This document shows positions 44,301 through 54,437 of a stretch of DNA of 64,000 nucleotides, in pieces. Position 1 is the first letter of the stretch; every line of letters begins with the position of its first letter. Position numbers and translations under genes: made by a program. The stretch comes from an uncultured Aquimarina sp. (GTDB lineage: Bacteria; Bacteroidota; Bacteroidia; Flavobacteriales; Flavobacteriaceae), in NCBI GenBank assembly GCA_947492105.1, contig CANLMN010000003.1, positions 1-64,000 of the forward strand. Direction: 5' to 3'. The notes under the pieces were generated by a model that saw only the letters and a program-made list of their open reading frames with translations, made no database searches and was not told where the DNA came from.

Positions 44301-45053
44301 TCACATCTTCAGATAAAAATCCTGAGTCAAACTGCTATATGCGTCAGTGTATTCGTGACGTGCGACTTCAATAACTAACTCATCTATGTCCGGAGAAACT
44401 TGGTCAAAACTAAATAGGAGTAAACTACGTTTGATCTCTGATGTAGGAGTGCCTTTGACCCGAGTGATTTTTTTAGGAAACAAACGAACAGCTTCAGCGA
44501 TTTTTACGAGTTTTTCTTCTTCAGAAAAAGGAATGATTATAGCAAAATGACCCTTGTCAGAAAGTAATTTTGCAGCGCCATATAGCAAATGCTCAAAAGG
44601 GAGCGCGTCTTCAAAACGTGCAAGATCCCTTTGTATATTATCACTTTTGTTCGTTGAGGTATAAAAAGGAGGATTGCTTATAATGAGATCGTAAGCTGTA
44701 TCATCCATTTCTTCAAAAAATTCTTGAAATGAAGCATGATAACAAAATAAACGATCACCCCAAGGGGCATTTTCAAAATTCTCTACGGCTTGCTCATAAG
44801 CAGCTTCGTCTATTTCTAGCGCATCTACAGTTTCGGCATCACTACGCTGTGCGAGCATGAGTGCAATAACGCCTGTTCCTGTTCCTACATCCAAAATACT
44901 GTGAGGATCATGCGCCAAGGAGGCCCAAGCGCCCAATAAAACGCCGTCTGTTCCGATTTTCATCGCACAACGATCTTGATTGATAGAGAATTGTTTGAAA
45001 GAGAAATTTTTTCTACTATGAGGTCGTGAACCTGTATTTTCAGTAGTGTCCAT
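44301..45053 (-). CDS. trmN6: tRNA1(Val) (adenine(37)-N6)-methyltransferase
   Basis: 250 residues, class I SAM-dependent methyltransferase. FKQFSINQDRCAMKIGTDGVLLGAW at the start, the SAM loop LDVGTGTGVIALMLAQR, and the catalytic NPPF motif in DLIISNPPFYTS identify the YfiC family that methylates A37 of valine tRNA. Length is normal. It is 53 bases after rimM on the same strand and probably shares the rpsP-rimM transcript, consistent with an RNA-modification role. Confidence 0.92.
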   Translation of the reverse strand: MDTTENTGSRPHSRKNFSFKQFSINQDRCAMKIGTDGVLLGAWASLAHDPHSILDVGTGTGVIALMLAQRSDAETVDALEIDEAAYEQAVENFENAPWGDRLFCYHASFQEFFEEMDDTAYDLIISNPPFYTSTNKSDNIQRDLARFEDALPFEHLLYGAAKLLSDKGHFAIIIPFSEEEKLVKIAEAVRLFPKKITRVKGTPTSEIKRSLLLFSFDQVSPDIDELVIEVARHEYTDAYSSLTQDFYLKM

Positions 45054-45105
45054 AAAAATAAGTATAGCAAAATTTTTTTCCTTTCATTAAGAATTGAGAA
45101 AGGGA

Positions 45106-45639
45106 TCAGGATGGATTTAGGTACAGTTCAATTAATCCTTCTGGAGTAGTTACATAAATAGTTTTGGTATCACGATCTAATTTAATGATAAACTCATCAT
45201 TCATAGGGATCAGAATTTCGGTACCATTGTTGTCTACCTCAAACAGGGATTGAGCAGTTGTATCGTTCACACCTTTAATAATACCAACCTCTCCAAAATT
45301 TGTGTCAATCATTGTAAAACCAATTATTTCATGAAAATAAAATTGATTGCCTTCTAGATCTGGTAGTAATGATAATGGCAGATACAATTTTGTTTTCATT
45401 AGATCATCAGCATCTTCTTCGGTATCGATATCTTCAAATTTTACACGGAGTAGATCACTTTTGTGAAGTTTGGAACGTTCCAAAAAAAATGGAACCAGAT
45501 TGTTGTTATAATCAACAAATACTGATTCCATTCCTACAAAGCTTTCAGGATCATCGGTATCCAATTTAATGAGTACCTCCCCCTTAAAACTAAATTTGCT
45601 AACGACCTTTCCCAAATAGAAACATTCTTCTTTTGTCAT
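45106..45639 (-). CDS. rimM: 16S rRNA processing protein RimM
   Basis: 177 residues: N-terminal RimM domain (FYLGKVVSKFSFKGEVLIKLDTDDPE) and C-terminal PRC-barrel (FYFHEIIGFTMIDTNFGEVGIIKGV, EILIPMNDEFIIKLDRDTKTIYV). It assists 30S assembly and 16S maturation by binding S19. It follows rpsP by 16 bases, the conserved rpsP-rimM order. Confidence 0.96.
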   Translation of the reverse strand: MTKEECFYLGKVVSKFSFKGEVLIKLDTDDPESFVGMESVFVDYNNNLVPFFLERSKLHKSDLLRVKFEDIDTEEDADDLMKTKLYLPLSLLPDLEGNQFYFHEIIGFTMIDTNFGEVGIIKGVNDTTAQSLFEVDNNGTEILIPMNDEFIIKLDRDTKTIYVTTPEGLIELYLNPS

Positions 45640-45655
45640 CGTCGTAAACTATTAG

Positions 45656-46207
45656 CTATTCTTCTTTTTTTGCCTCTTCTGCTTCAGGAGCAGCAGTTTC
45701 TTCAGCTACTGGTTCTGGAGCATTTGCAGCTTCCTCTTCTGCTTTAGCAGCAGCTTCTGCTTCGTTTGCATCAGCAATACGCTTGTCATTAACTGCTTTT
45801 TCGGCAGCTAGTGCTTTTGCTTTAGCATCCGCTTGAGCTTTTGATAGACCTTCTTTTTTATTGTCAATTTTAGCTTCTTTTTCTGCTACCCAAGCTTGGA
45901 ATTTTTCTTCAGCTTGCTCTTCAGTCAAAGCGCCTTTAGCAACGCCACCAAGAAGGTGTTTTTTAATTAACACTCCTTTGTACGACAAAATGTTTTTTGC
46001 AGTAGGTGTTGGTTGCGCACCATTTTGTAACCACTTTACAGCACCATCAACATCAAGGTCGATAGTTGCAGGGTTAGTGTTTGGGTTGTAGGTACCTAAT
46101 TTCTCAAGATACTTACCATCTCTTTTTGAACGGGCATCTGCCGCTACGATCCAGTAAAAAGGCTTTCCTTTTTTACCGTGTCTCTGTAATCTTACTTTAA
46201 CAGGCAT
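45656..46207 (-). CDS. rpsP: 30S ribosomal protein S16, with long acidic C-terminal extension
   Basis: 183 residues from ATG 46207 (MPVKVRLQRHGKKGKPFYW); an in-frame start 51 bases upstream lacks family support. The S16 fold occupies about the first 80 residues (GKYLEKLGTYNPNT, VKWLQNGAQPTPTAKNIL). The remaining 100 residues are Ala-, Glu- and Lys-rich and probably helical, a known trait of Bacteroidota S16 with no established role. It is first gene of the rpsP-rimM-trmN6 group. Confidence 0.97.
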   Translation of the reverse strand: MPVKVRLQRHGKKGKPFYWIVAADARSKRDGKYLEKLGTYNPNTNPATIDLDVDGAVKWLQNGAQPTPTAKNILSYKGVLIKKHLLGGVAKGALTEEQAEEKFQAWVAEKEAKIDNKKEGLSKAQADAKAKALAAEKAVNDKRIADANEAEAAAKAEEEAANAPEPVAEETAAPEAEEAKKEE

Positions 46208-46348
46208 ACAAATATGTATTTTTTGAGGTACTCGACCTCGATTATAATTAGGGCGCAAAGATACGTTGTTTTTTATTATTTAATTCGCTTTATAAATAAA
46301 ATTTAAACTACTACATTTGAGCAAATTAACTTAAATTCAAAAGTATAT

Positions 46349-46828
46349 ATGTTTAAAAAGCTATGTTTCATTGTTTTAGGAGCAGTTTTTGTCAGTTCTT
46401 GTGGTTCTGATGATGATGGCAATTCAGGTGGCGCAGAAGATTGTAGTTTGGTTATCAAGGATCAGAATGCCCAAGGGAAATTTGAGGGTGTTGATTTCTT
46501 TATTCAAGGAGGAAGTGTGAGATTAATTTCGGAAAAACCTTTGTTTACCTTATTTCTTCAAGAATTAAAAGGTGATGTTTGCGATTCTCAAGATGATACC
46601 CAAAGAATTCTATTTGGTTCTAATATCCAATTAAAAGAAGGGGTCTACCCTTTGGATAATTTGACAACGGTAAGTTTTCAGAGCGCTACTACGACAGGTT
46701 TGGCTACTTGTGGTAAAATTGAAATTTTAGAAGTTACGGATGCCTTCATAAAACTGAAGTTAGTTGCCCAAGCGGATGCTACTAATTTTATTAACGGAAA
46801 TTTTGGTGTAATACGTTGTAAGAATTAA
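46349..46828 (+). CDS. Hypothetical small lipoprotein
   Basis: 159 residues. The lipoprotein signal ends VSSC then GSDDDGNSGG. The body has strands FEGVDFFIQGGSVRLIS, RILFGSNIQLKEGVYPL and KLVAQADATNFINGNFGVIRC with three to four cysteines that may pair. No known domain was recognised. A strong terminator and P repeat copy 6 follow. Confidence 0.65.
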   Translation: MFKKLCFIVLGAVFVSSCGSDDDGNSGGAEDCSLVIKDQNAQGKFEGVDFFIQGGSVRLISEKPLFTLFLQELKGDVCDSQDDTQRILFGSNIQLKEGVYPLDNLTTVSFQSATTTGLATCGKIEILEVTDAFIKLKLVAQADATNFINGNFGVIRCKN

Positions 46829-46843
46829 CGGTATTACCATTTG

Positions 46844-46889
46844 TTACTGAACAAAAAAGCTACTCTATGGTAACTTTTTTGTTCAGTAA
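46844..46889. terminator. Terminator of the small lipoprotein gene
   Basis: Perfect 16-bp stem TTACTGAACAAAAAAG (46844-46859) with its complement (46874-46889), loop of 14 bases. The A-run and T-run are inside the stem, as in bidirectional terminators between convergent genes. Confidence 0.85.
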
Positions 46890-46911
46890 TTGATAAATAT
46901 AATGGAGAGCG

Positions 46912-46994
46912 TAATACCAGTTAAAATGTAATTGTAAGACAAGATACTAGAAAAAGAAGCTAATTGTTAGCCTGTAATTATTTTTCAAATGGTA
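46912..46994 (+). repeat. P-family palindromic repeat, copy 6 (internally deleted)
   Basis: Only about 83 bp: the left end TAATACCAGTTAAAATGTAA and the right end GCCTGTAATTATTTTTCAAA then TGGTA are kept, while the centre including the palindromic core is gone. Intact ends with a missing middle are what MITE-type elements show. Confidence 0.8.
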
Positions 46995-47016
46995 GAATAC
47001 AAATTCTTCATTTTAA

Positions 47017-47598
47017 TTACCCATGGATAGTTTCTGATTTGCCGTAATTCTTTATTACTTGCCCTTCGAACTCTATTAGTTCTTTCCAGCGTTTGTCTAC
47101 ATCAACCCCTACGCCGTATTTTTTGGCAAATTTGATAAAAGCCGTATAGTGTCCAGCCTCACTAATCATAAGTTCATGATAGAATTTGGCCAATTCCTTA
47201 TCGTTTATTTTTTCAGAAAGTAGTTTGAAACGTTCGCAGCTTCGTGCCTCAATCATGGCAGAAAATAAGAGTCGATCCACTAGACGTTGTATTCTACTGC
47301 CTCCTTTAATCATGAATTTAAATAACTCATTGACGTAGCTATCTTTGCGCTCTCTTCCTAGTTGGAATCCCCGAGCCTTGATAATATCATGTACCATCTG
47401 AAAGTGCTCTAATTCCTCGCGTGCAATTACCAATAATTCGGTTACCAAGTCCTCGTGTTCAGAGTTAAGAGTGATAAGCGAAATCGCATTCGAAGCTGCT
47501 TTTTGCTCGCACCAAGCATGATCCGTAAGGATTTCTTCGATATTGGACTCTACAATATTGACCCATCGGGGATCTGTTTCTAGTTTTAGACCAAGCAT
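47017..47598 (-). CDS. miaE: tRNA-(ms[2]io[6]A)-hydroxylase
   Basis: 193 residues, ferritin-like non-heme diiron enzyme. Metal ligand motifs are visible: HAWCEQKAASNA, REELEHFQMVHD, MIEARSCERF and ISEAGHYTAF. It hydroxylates the isopentenyl group of ms2i6A at tRNA position 37 using oxygen. Length and motifs are complete. It is the second tRNA position-37 modifier within 3 kb, after trmN6. Confidence 0.93.
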   Translation of the reverse strand: MLGLKLETDPRWVNIVESNIEEILTDHAWCEQKAASNAISLITLNSEHEDLVTELLVIAREELEHFQMVHDIIKARGFQLGRERKDSYVNELFKFMIKGGSRIQRLVDRLLFSAMIEARSCERFKLLSEKINDKELAKFYHELMISEAGHYTAFIKFAKKYGVGVDVDKRWKELIEFEGQVIKNYGKSETIHG

Positions 47599-47655
47599 AG
47601 GATATAATTTTAATGCAAAGATACGGAATTCGACGTTTTTTACTGGTTAGATGAT

Positions 47656-48165
47656 TCAGAGTATTATTTCAAAGAAGCAGACATCGGCACCGATGTAGTG
47701 TGCTGGTAATCCATCGGGATCTTTTAATTTATGAATGCCCAAAAAATGAAAACCACATTTTTTGTAATATGCTATAAGCTGATCGTTTTTGCCACAGGTA
47801 TCCATACGGATATATTTTTTGTTGTGTTGTTTTGCAAACTGAATGGCCCATTTTACTATTTCTGTTACAAAATGCTGCCCTCTAAATTCTGGGTTCGTGG
47901 CAATTCTGTGGATGTATATAGCTGGGTCTCGATTTTTTTGTTCCCAAATTTGTGGATCTGTAAATGTTGTGGACCAAACACATCCAATTTGACCATTTAT
48001 AGTTAATTTCCATTGCCGATTTTCTTGGATTTCTAGCGCTACGAGATCTCGTTTGAAGATAGGCCACTGATTACTTGGGAATTTTATCCTTTGATAATCC
48101 GTAGCTAACTTATAGAGTTGTAATATGGTATCAATATCTTTGACTTCACTATTGCAAATTTTCAT
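47656..48165 (-). CDS. GNAT family N-acetyltransferase
   Basis: 169 residues. The acetyl-CoA binding region is IYIHRIATNPEFRGQHFVTEIV, followed by KYIRMDTCGKNDQLIAYYKKCGF, typical of motif A/B of the GNAT fold. The exact RGxG loop is weak (FRGQHF). The substrate is unknown and the neighbours miaE and recJ give no clue. No signal peptide. Confidence 0.85.
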   Translation of the reverse strand: MKICNSEVKDIDTILQLYKLATDYQRIKFPSNQWPIFKRDLVALEIQENRQWKLTINGQIGCVWSTTFTDPQIWEQKNRDPAIYIHRIATNPEFRGQHFVTEIVKWAIQFAKQHNKKYIRMDTCGKNDQLIAYYKKCGFHFLGIHKLKDPDGLPAHYIGADVCFFEIIL

Positions 48166-48208
48166 AGTCTTGGTGCTTCTAAGTGTGTTTTTGTCTCTAG
48201 AACAAGCT

Positions 48209-49900
48209 TTACTTAATATCTTTTAACATCAATTGCAAAGATGTCTTTCCGTTCCATTGATTTTCGTTTAATGAATATACAGCTTGTAGGGATTGTCCGG
48301 AAGTTACGAGGTCGCATCTGTTACCTAAGTTAAAACCAATAGCATCTATGCCTGGTTTTTGGTCATTTTGTAAAAATTTGCATTTGAGGTGTTTATCCTC
48401 GGAACCTACACATTTTCCGTAACCCGAGTCCGTTAGGTTTTTGCTCAAAAAGACTGGAGACATATTACAGGGTCCAAATGGGGCAAACTGCTTTAGAATT
48501 CTAAAAAATTTGGGAGTAATAGCTTCAAAATCCAATTCTGTATCAATTTTCAACTCTGGAGTCAATAGTTGTTTGTCAATGGTGTTGGTAACTACCTCTT
48601 CAAATTTGTTTTTAAAAGCTTCATATTCTTCTTCTAATAATGTAAGACCTGCGGCATATTTGTGTCCGCCAAATTGTTCAATGTGTTCCGTACATGCTTC
48701 TAGAGCGTTATACACATCAAAACCTTTTACAGAGCGCGCCGAAGCAGCTAATTTGTCCCCACTTTTGGTAAATACTAGGGTGGGACGGTAATATGTTTCT
48801 GTTAATCTCGAGGCTACAATGCCAATTACCCCTTTGTGCCATTTTTCGTCATATACCACGGTGGTTAGGCGCTCTTCTTCATTGTTAGTTTGTATTTGAG
48901 TTAGAGCTTCACTAGTAATTGTTTTGTCTGTTTCTTTGCGGTTACTGTTATGCGTTTCGATACTCGTTGCAAATTGTTGAGCGGTTTCTTTGTCCATTTC
49001 GGTAAGTAATTCTACCGCATGGATCCCATGTTTCATTCTGCCAGCTGCATTGATACGAGGAGCAATAATAAAAACTACATCGGTAATGGTCAAAGTTTCT
49101 TTTTGGACGTGTTCCAAAATTGCTTTGAACCCTGTTCTGGGCTTTGTATTAATTACGTGTAATCCGTGATAAGCCAAAATTCTATTTTCACCAGTTATGG
49201 GAACAATATCTGCGCCAATTGCCGTAGCTACTAAATCCAAGTACGGAACCAAGTTAGCTATTGATTCTCCTGGTTTTGTTTCCAAGGCTTGTAGGAGTTT
49301 GAACCCTACGCCACAACCACATAATTCTTTGTAAGGGTAGTTGCAGTCTGCTCTTTTGGGGTCTAATACTGCTGACGCTTCTGGTATTGTGACTCCGGGT
49401 CTATGGTGATCACAAATGATAAAATCAATTCCTTTTTGGGTTGCATAAGCCACTTTTTCGATGGCTTTGATGCCACAATCCAAGGCAATGATCAAGGTGA
49501 TATTCTTGTCATGAGCCACATCGATACCTTTGTACGAAATGCCATAACCTTCGTCATAGCGATCGGGTATATAGGTTGTTACTTTTTGGTATTTGGTTTT
49601 TAGATAAGAAGATACTAATGCTACCGAGGTAGTGCCGTCTACATCATAATCCCCATATACCATTATATGTTCTCCATTCTTCATTGCTTTTTGTATTCTA
49701 GCGACTGCTTTGTCCATGTCTTGCATCAAGTAAGGATCATGCAAATCTGCCAGATTAGGTCGAAAGAACTTTTTGGCCTGATCGTAGGTTTCTATGCCGC
49801 GTTGTACTAGCAATTTGGCAATTATTTTGTCTACTTGTAGAGCTGCAGATAGCTGCTGTACTTTTTCTTGGGGGGGTGTGGGTTGTAGCGTCCAGCGCAT
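48209..49900 (-). CDS. recJ: Single-stranded-DNA-specific exonuclease RecJ
   Basis: 563 residues. DHH phosphoesterase motifs are present: VYGDYDVDGTTSVAL, ALDCGIKA, FIICDHHRPG, then the DHHA1 region (GIVASRLTETYYRPTLVF, HKYAAGLTL) and an OB-like C-terminal region. It degrades ssDNA 5' to 3' in recombination and mismatch repair. Length is normal. It lies 148 bases downstream of dnaE on the same strand. Confidence 0.96.
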   Translation of the reverse strand: MRWTLQPTPPQEKVQQLSAALQVDKIIAKLLVQRGIETYDQAKKFFRPNLADLHDPYLMQDMDKAVARIQKAMKNGEHIMVYGDYDVDGTTSVALVSSYLKTKYQKVTTYIPDRYDEGYGISYKGIDVAHDKNITLIIALDCGIKAIEKVAYATQKGIDFIICDHHRPGVTIPEASAVLDPKRADCNYPYKELCGCGVGFKLLQALETKPGESIANLVPYLDLVATAIGADIVPITGENRILAYHGLHVINTKPRTGFKAILEHVQKETLTITDVVFIIAPRINAAGRMKHGIHAVELLTEMDKETAQQFATSIETHNSNRKETDKTITSEALTQIQTNNEEERLTTVVYDEKWHKGVIGIVASRLTETYYRPTLVFTKSGDKLAASARSVKGFDVYNALEACTEHIEQFGGHKYAAGLTLLEEEYEAFKNKFEEVVTNTIDKQLLTPELKIDTELDFEAITPKFFRILKQFAPFGPCNMSPVFLSKNLTDSGYGKCVGSEDKHLKCKFLQNDQKPGIDAIGFNLGNRCDLVTSGQSLQAVYSLNENQWNGKTSLQLMLKDIK

Positions 49901-50048
49901 TTTTAAGCTTTAGTATTATTAGATGTTATGTTGTAGTTGAGTGTGTTATTTAATAGAGCTCTAAGACAATATTCGTTCAGTGTGTATGATATTAGTACGT
50001 GTTGTTCTGAAAAAGTTACAGTGCGGTATGGTATTGTTTTTTTTGGTT

Positions 50049-53000
50049 TTAATTCAATTTGTAGTACACAGATTCTGCCTCTAGAGCATCTAGTAATTCT
50101 GGTGAGATATTGACTTTTTGTTTTCTGCTAGGCATATGGAGTTTGAGCTGTTCTGCCATTTCATACACGACAAAATTCAAGGTATGATTTCCGGCATTAC
50201 TAGAGATTAACTCATGTAAGCGTTCGATTCTGGAATCTTTGAGTTCGTTAATGTCTAATTGTATGGTTAACTTCTTGGCATAACTCTCTAGCACATCATG
50301 GAGTAATTGGAAACTGTTGAATTGTATTCTAGGCTCCCCCTTTTTTCCAGTGTCTTTGTTTACCCATCCCTCTCGGATAAGCGCTTTGCCGTAGACAAAA
50401 GTATTAACGACCAAAAAAGGACGATGTCGTAGGTATTCCTCGCCAAAAACACGGAATTCATGTGCTGTATTGTAGTCTTCTATAATAAAAGTAGCCCATC
50501 CCTTACCATTTTTGGAAGTACGATGTTCTACTCCAGTAATAACTCCACCAAAAGAGAGTTCGCGATTCACATTTTTTTCTAGATCCGAAAAATCGACTAG
50601 TGTACCATTACAAAAATATTTCATTTCGTACTTAAAATCATCTAATGGATGCCCAGAGATGTAAATACCGACCACCTCTTTTTCTCGTGCTAACTTTTCC
50701 ATCGTTCCCCACTCTTCGCATGGTGGGACGACGGGTTCTGCAATTTGTACTTCACTGGCCTCGCCAAAAAGACTTACTTGAGACGAATTGGCATTTTCTT
50801 GGAATTTGGAACCATATTTCATGGCTTTTTCCATGAACGTGATATTATCTCCATCATGATGAAAATACTGCGCTCGATGGGTCTCTCCAAAAGAGTCAAA
50901 ACCACCAGCGTTTGCTAAGCTTTCGAATGCTTTTTTATTAGCAGCACGTAGATCAATTCTTTTTGCTAGGTCAAAAATAGATTTGTAGGGCCCATCATCT
51001 TTTCGATTTTCTACAATAGTTGCTACAGCACCTGTACCCACACCTTTGATAGCCCCCATGCCAAATCGGACAGCACCTTGGTTATTTACAGAGAATTTGC
51101 GATAGGATTCATTGACATCCGGACCTAGTACGGGTAGTTTCATCCGTTTACACTCTTCCATAAAGAAGGTGATTTGTTTGATGTCATTCATATTATTGGA
51201 GAGTACTGCAGCCATATATTCAGCAGGGTAGTGTGCTTTGAGATATGCCGTTTGATACGCAATCCATGCATAACAAGTAGAGTGGGATTTGTTAAAAGCG
51301 TAGGCAGCAAAGGCCTCCCAATCTTTCCATATTTTTTCGAGTTTTTCGGGGTCATGTCCTTTGGCAGATGCTTGATCGATAAATTTTGGTTTCATCTTGT
51401 CCAGTACTGCTTTTTGTTTTTTACCCATAGCTTTTCGCAAAACATCAGCTTCACCCTTGGTAAAATCAGCTAGTTTCTGGGACAGTAGCATCACTTGCTC
51501 TTGGTAGACGGTAATCCCATACGTTTCTTTTAGATACTCTTCGCAGGCATCAAGGTCATAGATAATTTCTTCTGTACCGTGTTTTCTGTTAATAAAACTA
51601 GGAATGTACTCTAATGGTCCCGGACGATACAGAGCATTCATTGCAATAAGATCGGCAAAAACAGTAGGTTTTAGTTCCTTCATATATTTTTGCATTCCAG
51701 GAGATTCATATTGGAATATACCTACTGTTTCTCCACGTTGGAAAAGTTCATAGGTAGGGACGTCATCCAAAGGAAAATTTTCTGGATCAAGATCGATATT
51801 GTGTTTTGCTTTGACAATTTTTACCGTATCCTTGATCAACGTGAGCGTTTTGAGCCCCAAGAAATCCATTTTTAGCAAGCCAGCATCCTCTACCACGGAG
51901 TTGTCAAACTGTGTGCAATACATATCCGAATCTTTGGCCAGTGCTACAGGAACGAACTTGGTGATGTCATCTGGTGTGATAATGACACCACATGCATGAA
52001 TCCCAGTATTACGAACAGAACCCTCTAGAATTCTTGCCTGATTGAGTGTTTCTGCTTCGAGGTCAGTACCGTCTGCAATGTTGAGTAATTCGTTAACTTT
52101 TTCTAACTCATCACTTCTAAACTTCTTTTTAAGTGTAGCTTCATCAACACCAAAAATTTTGCCGAGTTTGGACATGTTGGGGATGAGTTTGGAAATACGA
52201 TCCGCATCTCCCAAGGGTAAATCTAACACTCTCGCAGTATCACGAATCGAAGATTTTGCAGCCATCGTACCATAGGTAATAATTTGGGCTACCTGATTGG
52301 CGCCATATTTCTCGATGACATAGTCCATAACACGTCCACGTCCCTCATCATCAAAATCAATATCAATATCAGGCATGCTTACACGATCCGGGTTGAGAAA
52401 TCGCTCAAAAAGCAAGTCATATTTAATTGGATCCAGATTTGTAATCCACAGACAATAAGCGACAGCAGATCCAGCTGCAGATCCACGTCCAGGACCTACA
52501 GAGACATCCATGTCACGTGCTGCTGCAATAAAATCCTGTACAATCAAGAAATATCCCGGATAACCAGTTTTTTCTATAACCTGCAATTCAAAATCAAGCC
52601 GTTCCTGTATCTCAGGTGTGATTTCTTTGTACCGTTTTTTAGCGCCCTCGTAGGTGAGATGCCTCAGGTATTTATTTTCTCCACGTTTACCACCATCGAC
52701 CAAATCTTCTGGTACCTGTAATTCTTCAGGGATTTCGAAAGCAGGTAAGAGTACATCTCTTGCCAAAACAAAAGGTTCTACCTTATCCAAAATTTCTTGA
52801 ATATTCAGAATAGCTTCTGGCAGGTCCTTGAACAAGGATTTCATCTCATCAGAAGACTTGAAGTAATACTCCTGATTAGGTAGGCCATATCGATAACCTC
52901 GACCTCTGCCAATGGGTGTTGCCTGTTTTTCGCCATCTTTGACACACAGCAATATATCATGCGCATTGGCATCCTTTTGTTCACCGTAGTAGGTATTGTT

Positions 53001-54437
53001 GGTAGCAACTATTTTGACATTATGTTTTTGTGCTAATTGAATCAATACTGGGTTTACTCGGTTTTCATCTTCTTGGCCATGACGCATAAGTTCGATGTAT
53101 AAATCATCACCAAACTCTTCTTTCCACCATAAAAGGGCTTCTTCGGCTTGTTTTTCGCCAATATTTAGGACTTTACTAGGAACCTCTCCATAGAGATTAC
53201 CTGTTAATACAATGACATCTTCTTTGTATTTTTTGATGATCTCTTTATCAATTCGTGGTAAGTAATAGAAACCATCTACATATCCTGTTGAGGACATTTT
53301 TGCAAGATTATGATATCCATTTTTGTTTTTTGCCAAAAGCACAATCTGGTATCCATTGTCTTTGCGGGATTTGTCCTTGTGATTCTCACAGACAAAAAAC
53401 TCACATCCTACGATAGGTTTTATTTCGACTCCATCCGAGACTTCGCCATTTGCTTCTGCTTCTGCTTTTGCAGCTTTTACTGCCTTGTTATGATTTGTTA
53501 CTGCTGTCACAAAGTGAAAAGCTCCCATCATGTTTGCATGATCGGTCATTGCCACGGCTGGCATCTTATTTTTGGCAGCTAACTTGACCAAATCTTGGAC
53601 ACTAGCAGTAGATTGCAAAACCGAAAACTGCGAGTGGTTGTGTAGGTGTACATAAGTAGCTGCATCTAGAGCTGCCGTATTTTTTTGAAGCTCTTCTTGC
53701 GAAATCTCAGTAGAAGATTCTTTCTTTGCAAGTTGTTTACGGATGGTATCCGATGCTTTCTTAAGGTTTATATGCTTAAGTCCGATAAGTTGTATCGGCT
53801 CTGGATTTGCTTCTTTGAAATTCTCGAAATAATCGGGTTGAGCATCGAGTTGTTCGATGGTATATTGTTGTTTACGAACAAGTTCAAAAAAACAGCGTGT
53901 AGTTGCTTCTACATCCGCTGTTGCATTATGTGCCTCTCCAAAAGGTACGTTAAATAGAAATTCGTGTAATTCTGTTAATGTTGGTAGTTTAAACTTTCCT
54001 CCACGTCCTCCGGGAATCTGGCATAAGGCCGCAGTCTGTTCTGTACAAGTATCCAGTACAGGAAGTTCTAGGAGTTGATTTGCAACATCTAGACGGTGGA
54101 ACTCTGCGCCCATTATATTCACATCAAACCCTAGGTTCTGTCCAACAATAAATTTGGTTTTGGATAGCGCTACATTGAATTTTTCTAGCATCGCTGCAAG
54201 AGTAATTCCTTGCTGTGCTGCTAGTTCGGTAGATATTCCATGAATCTTCTCTGCATCATAAGGAATATTAAAACCATCTGGTTGAATCAAATAATCTTCA
54301 TGCTGGATGCAGTTCCCCATCTCATCATGCAATTGCCATGCAATCTGGATACATCTAGGCCAGTTATCACTATCCGTAATAGGAGCATCCCAACGTTTAG
54401 GGAGTCCAGTGGTTTCAGTATCAAAAATTAAGTACAT
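50049..54437 (-). CDS. dnaE: DNA polymerase III alpha subunit with fused N-terminal exonuclease
   Basis: 1462 residues. Residues 1-215 form a DnaQ-like DEDDh exonuclease (FDTETTGLP, QNLGFDVNIMGAEF, AHNATADVEATTRCF). The PHP domain follows from about residue 262 (YVHLHNHSQFSVLQSTA, PAVAMTDHANMMGAFHF). The palm has SVGPGRGSAAGSAVAY and MPDIDIDFDDEGRGRV with the catalytic aspartates. HhH, OB and C-terminal parts complete the DnaE1-type replicative polymerase. The fused proofreading domain is a feature of Bacteroidota DnaE. A P repeat lies in the 383-base gap upstream; the rest of that gap shows no gene. Confidence 0.97.
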   Translation of the reverse strand: MYLIFDTETTGLPKRWDAPITDSDNWPRCIQIAWQLHDEMGNCIQHEDYLIQPDGFNIPYDAEKIHGISTELAAQQGITLAAMLEKFNVALSKTKFIVGQNLGFDVNIMGAEFHRLDVANQLLELPVLDTCTEQTAALCQIPGGRGGKFKLPTLTELHEFLFNVPFGEAHNATADVEATTRCFFELVRKQQYTIEQLDAQPDYFENFKEANPEPIQLIGLKHINLKKASDTIRKQLAKKESSTEISQEELQKNTAALDAATYVHLHNHSQFSVLQSTASVQDLVKLAAKNKMPAVAMTDHANMMGAFHFVTAVTNHNKAVKAAKAEAEANGEVSDGVEIKPIVGCEFFVCENHKDKSRKDNGYQIVLLAKNKNGYHNLAKMSSTGYVDGFYYLPRIDKEIIKKYKEDVIVLTGNLYGEVPSKVLNIGEKQAEEALLWWKEEFGDDLYIELMRHGQEDENRVNPVLIQLAQKHNVKIVATNNTYYGEQKDANAHDILLCVKDGEKQATPIGRGRGYRYGLPNQEYYFKSSDEMKSLFKDLPEAILNIQEILDKVEPFVLARDVLLPAFEIPEELQVPEDLVDGGKRGENKYLRHLTYEGAKKRYKEITPEIQERLDFELQVIEKTGYPGYFLIVQDFIAAARDMDVSVGPGRGSAAGSAVAYCLWITNLDPIKYDLLFERFLNPDRVSMPDIDIDFDDEGRGRVMDYVIEKYGANQVAQIITYGTMAAKSSIRDTARVLDLPLGDADRISKLIPNMSKLGKIFGVDEATLKKKFRSDELEKVNELLNIADGTDLEAETLNQARILEGSVRNTGIHACGVIITPDDITKFVPVALAKDSDMYCTQFDNSVVEDAGLLKMDFLGLKTLTLIKDTVKIVKAKHNIDLDPENFPLDDVPTYELFQRGETVGIFQYESPGMQKYMKELKPTVFADLIAMNALYRPGPLEYIPSFINRKHGTEEIIYDLDACEEYLKETYGITVYQEQVMLLSQKLADFTKGEADVLRKAMGKKQKAVLDKMKPKFIDQASAKGHDPEKLEKIWKDWEAFAAYAFNKSHSTCYAWIAYQTAYLKAHYPAEYMAAVLSNNMNDIKQITFFMEECKRMKLPVLGPDVNESYRKFSVNNQGAVRFGMGAIKGVGTGAVATIVENRKDDGPYKSIFDLAKRIDLRAANKKAFESLANAGGFDSFGETHRAQYFHHDGDNITFMEKAMKYGSKFQENANSSQVSLFGEASEVQIAEPVVPPCEEWGTMEKLAREKEVVGIYISGHPLDDFKYEMKYFCNGTLVDFSDLEKNVNRELSFGGVITGVEHRTSKNGKGWATFIIEDYNTAHEFRVFGEEYLRHRPFLVVNTFVYGKALIREGWVNKDTGKKGEPRIQFNSFQLLHDVLESYAKKLTIQLDINELKDSRIERLHELISSNAGNHTLNFVVYEMAEQLKLHMPSRKQKVNISPELLDALEAESVYYKLN

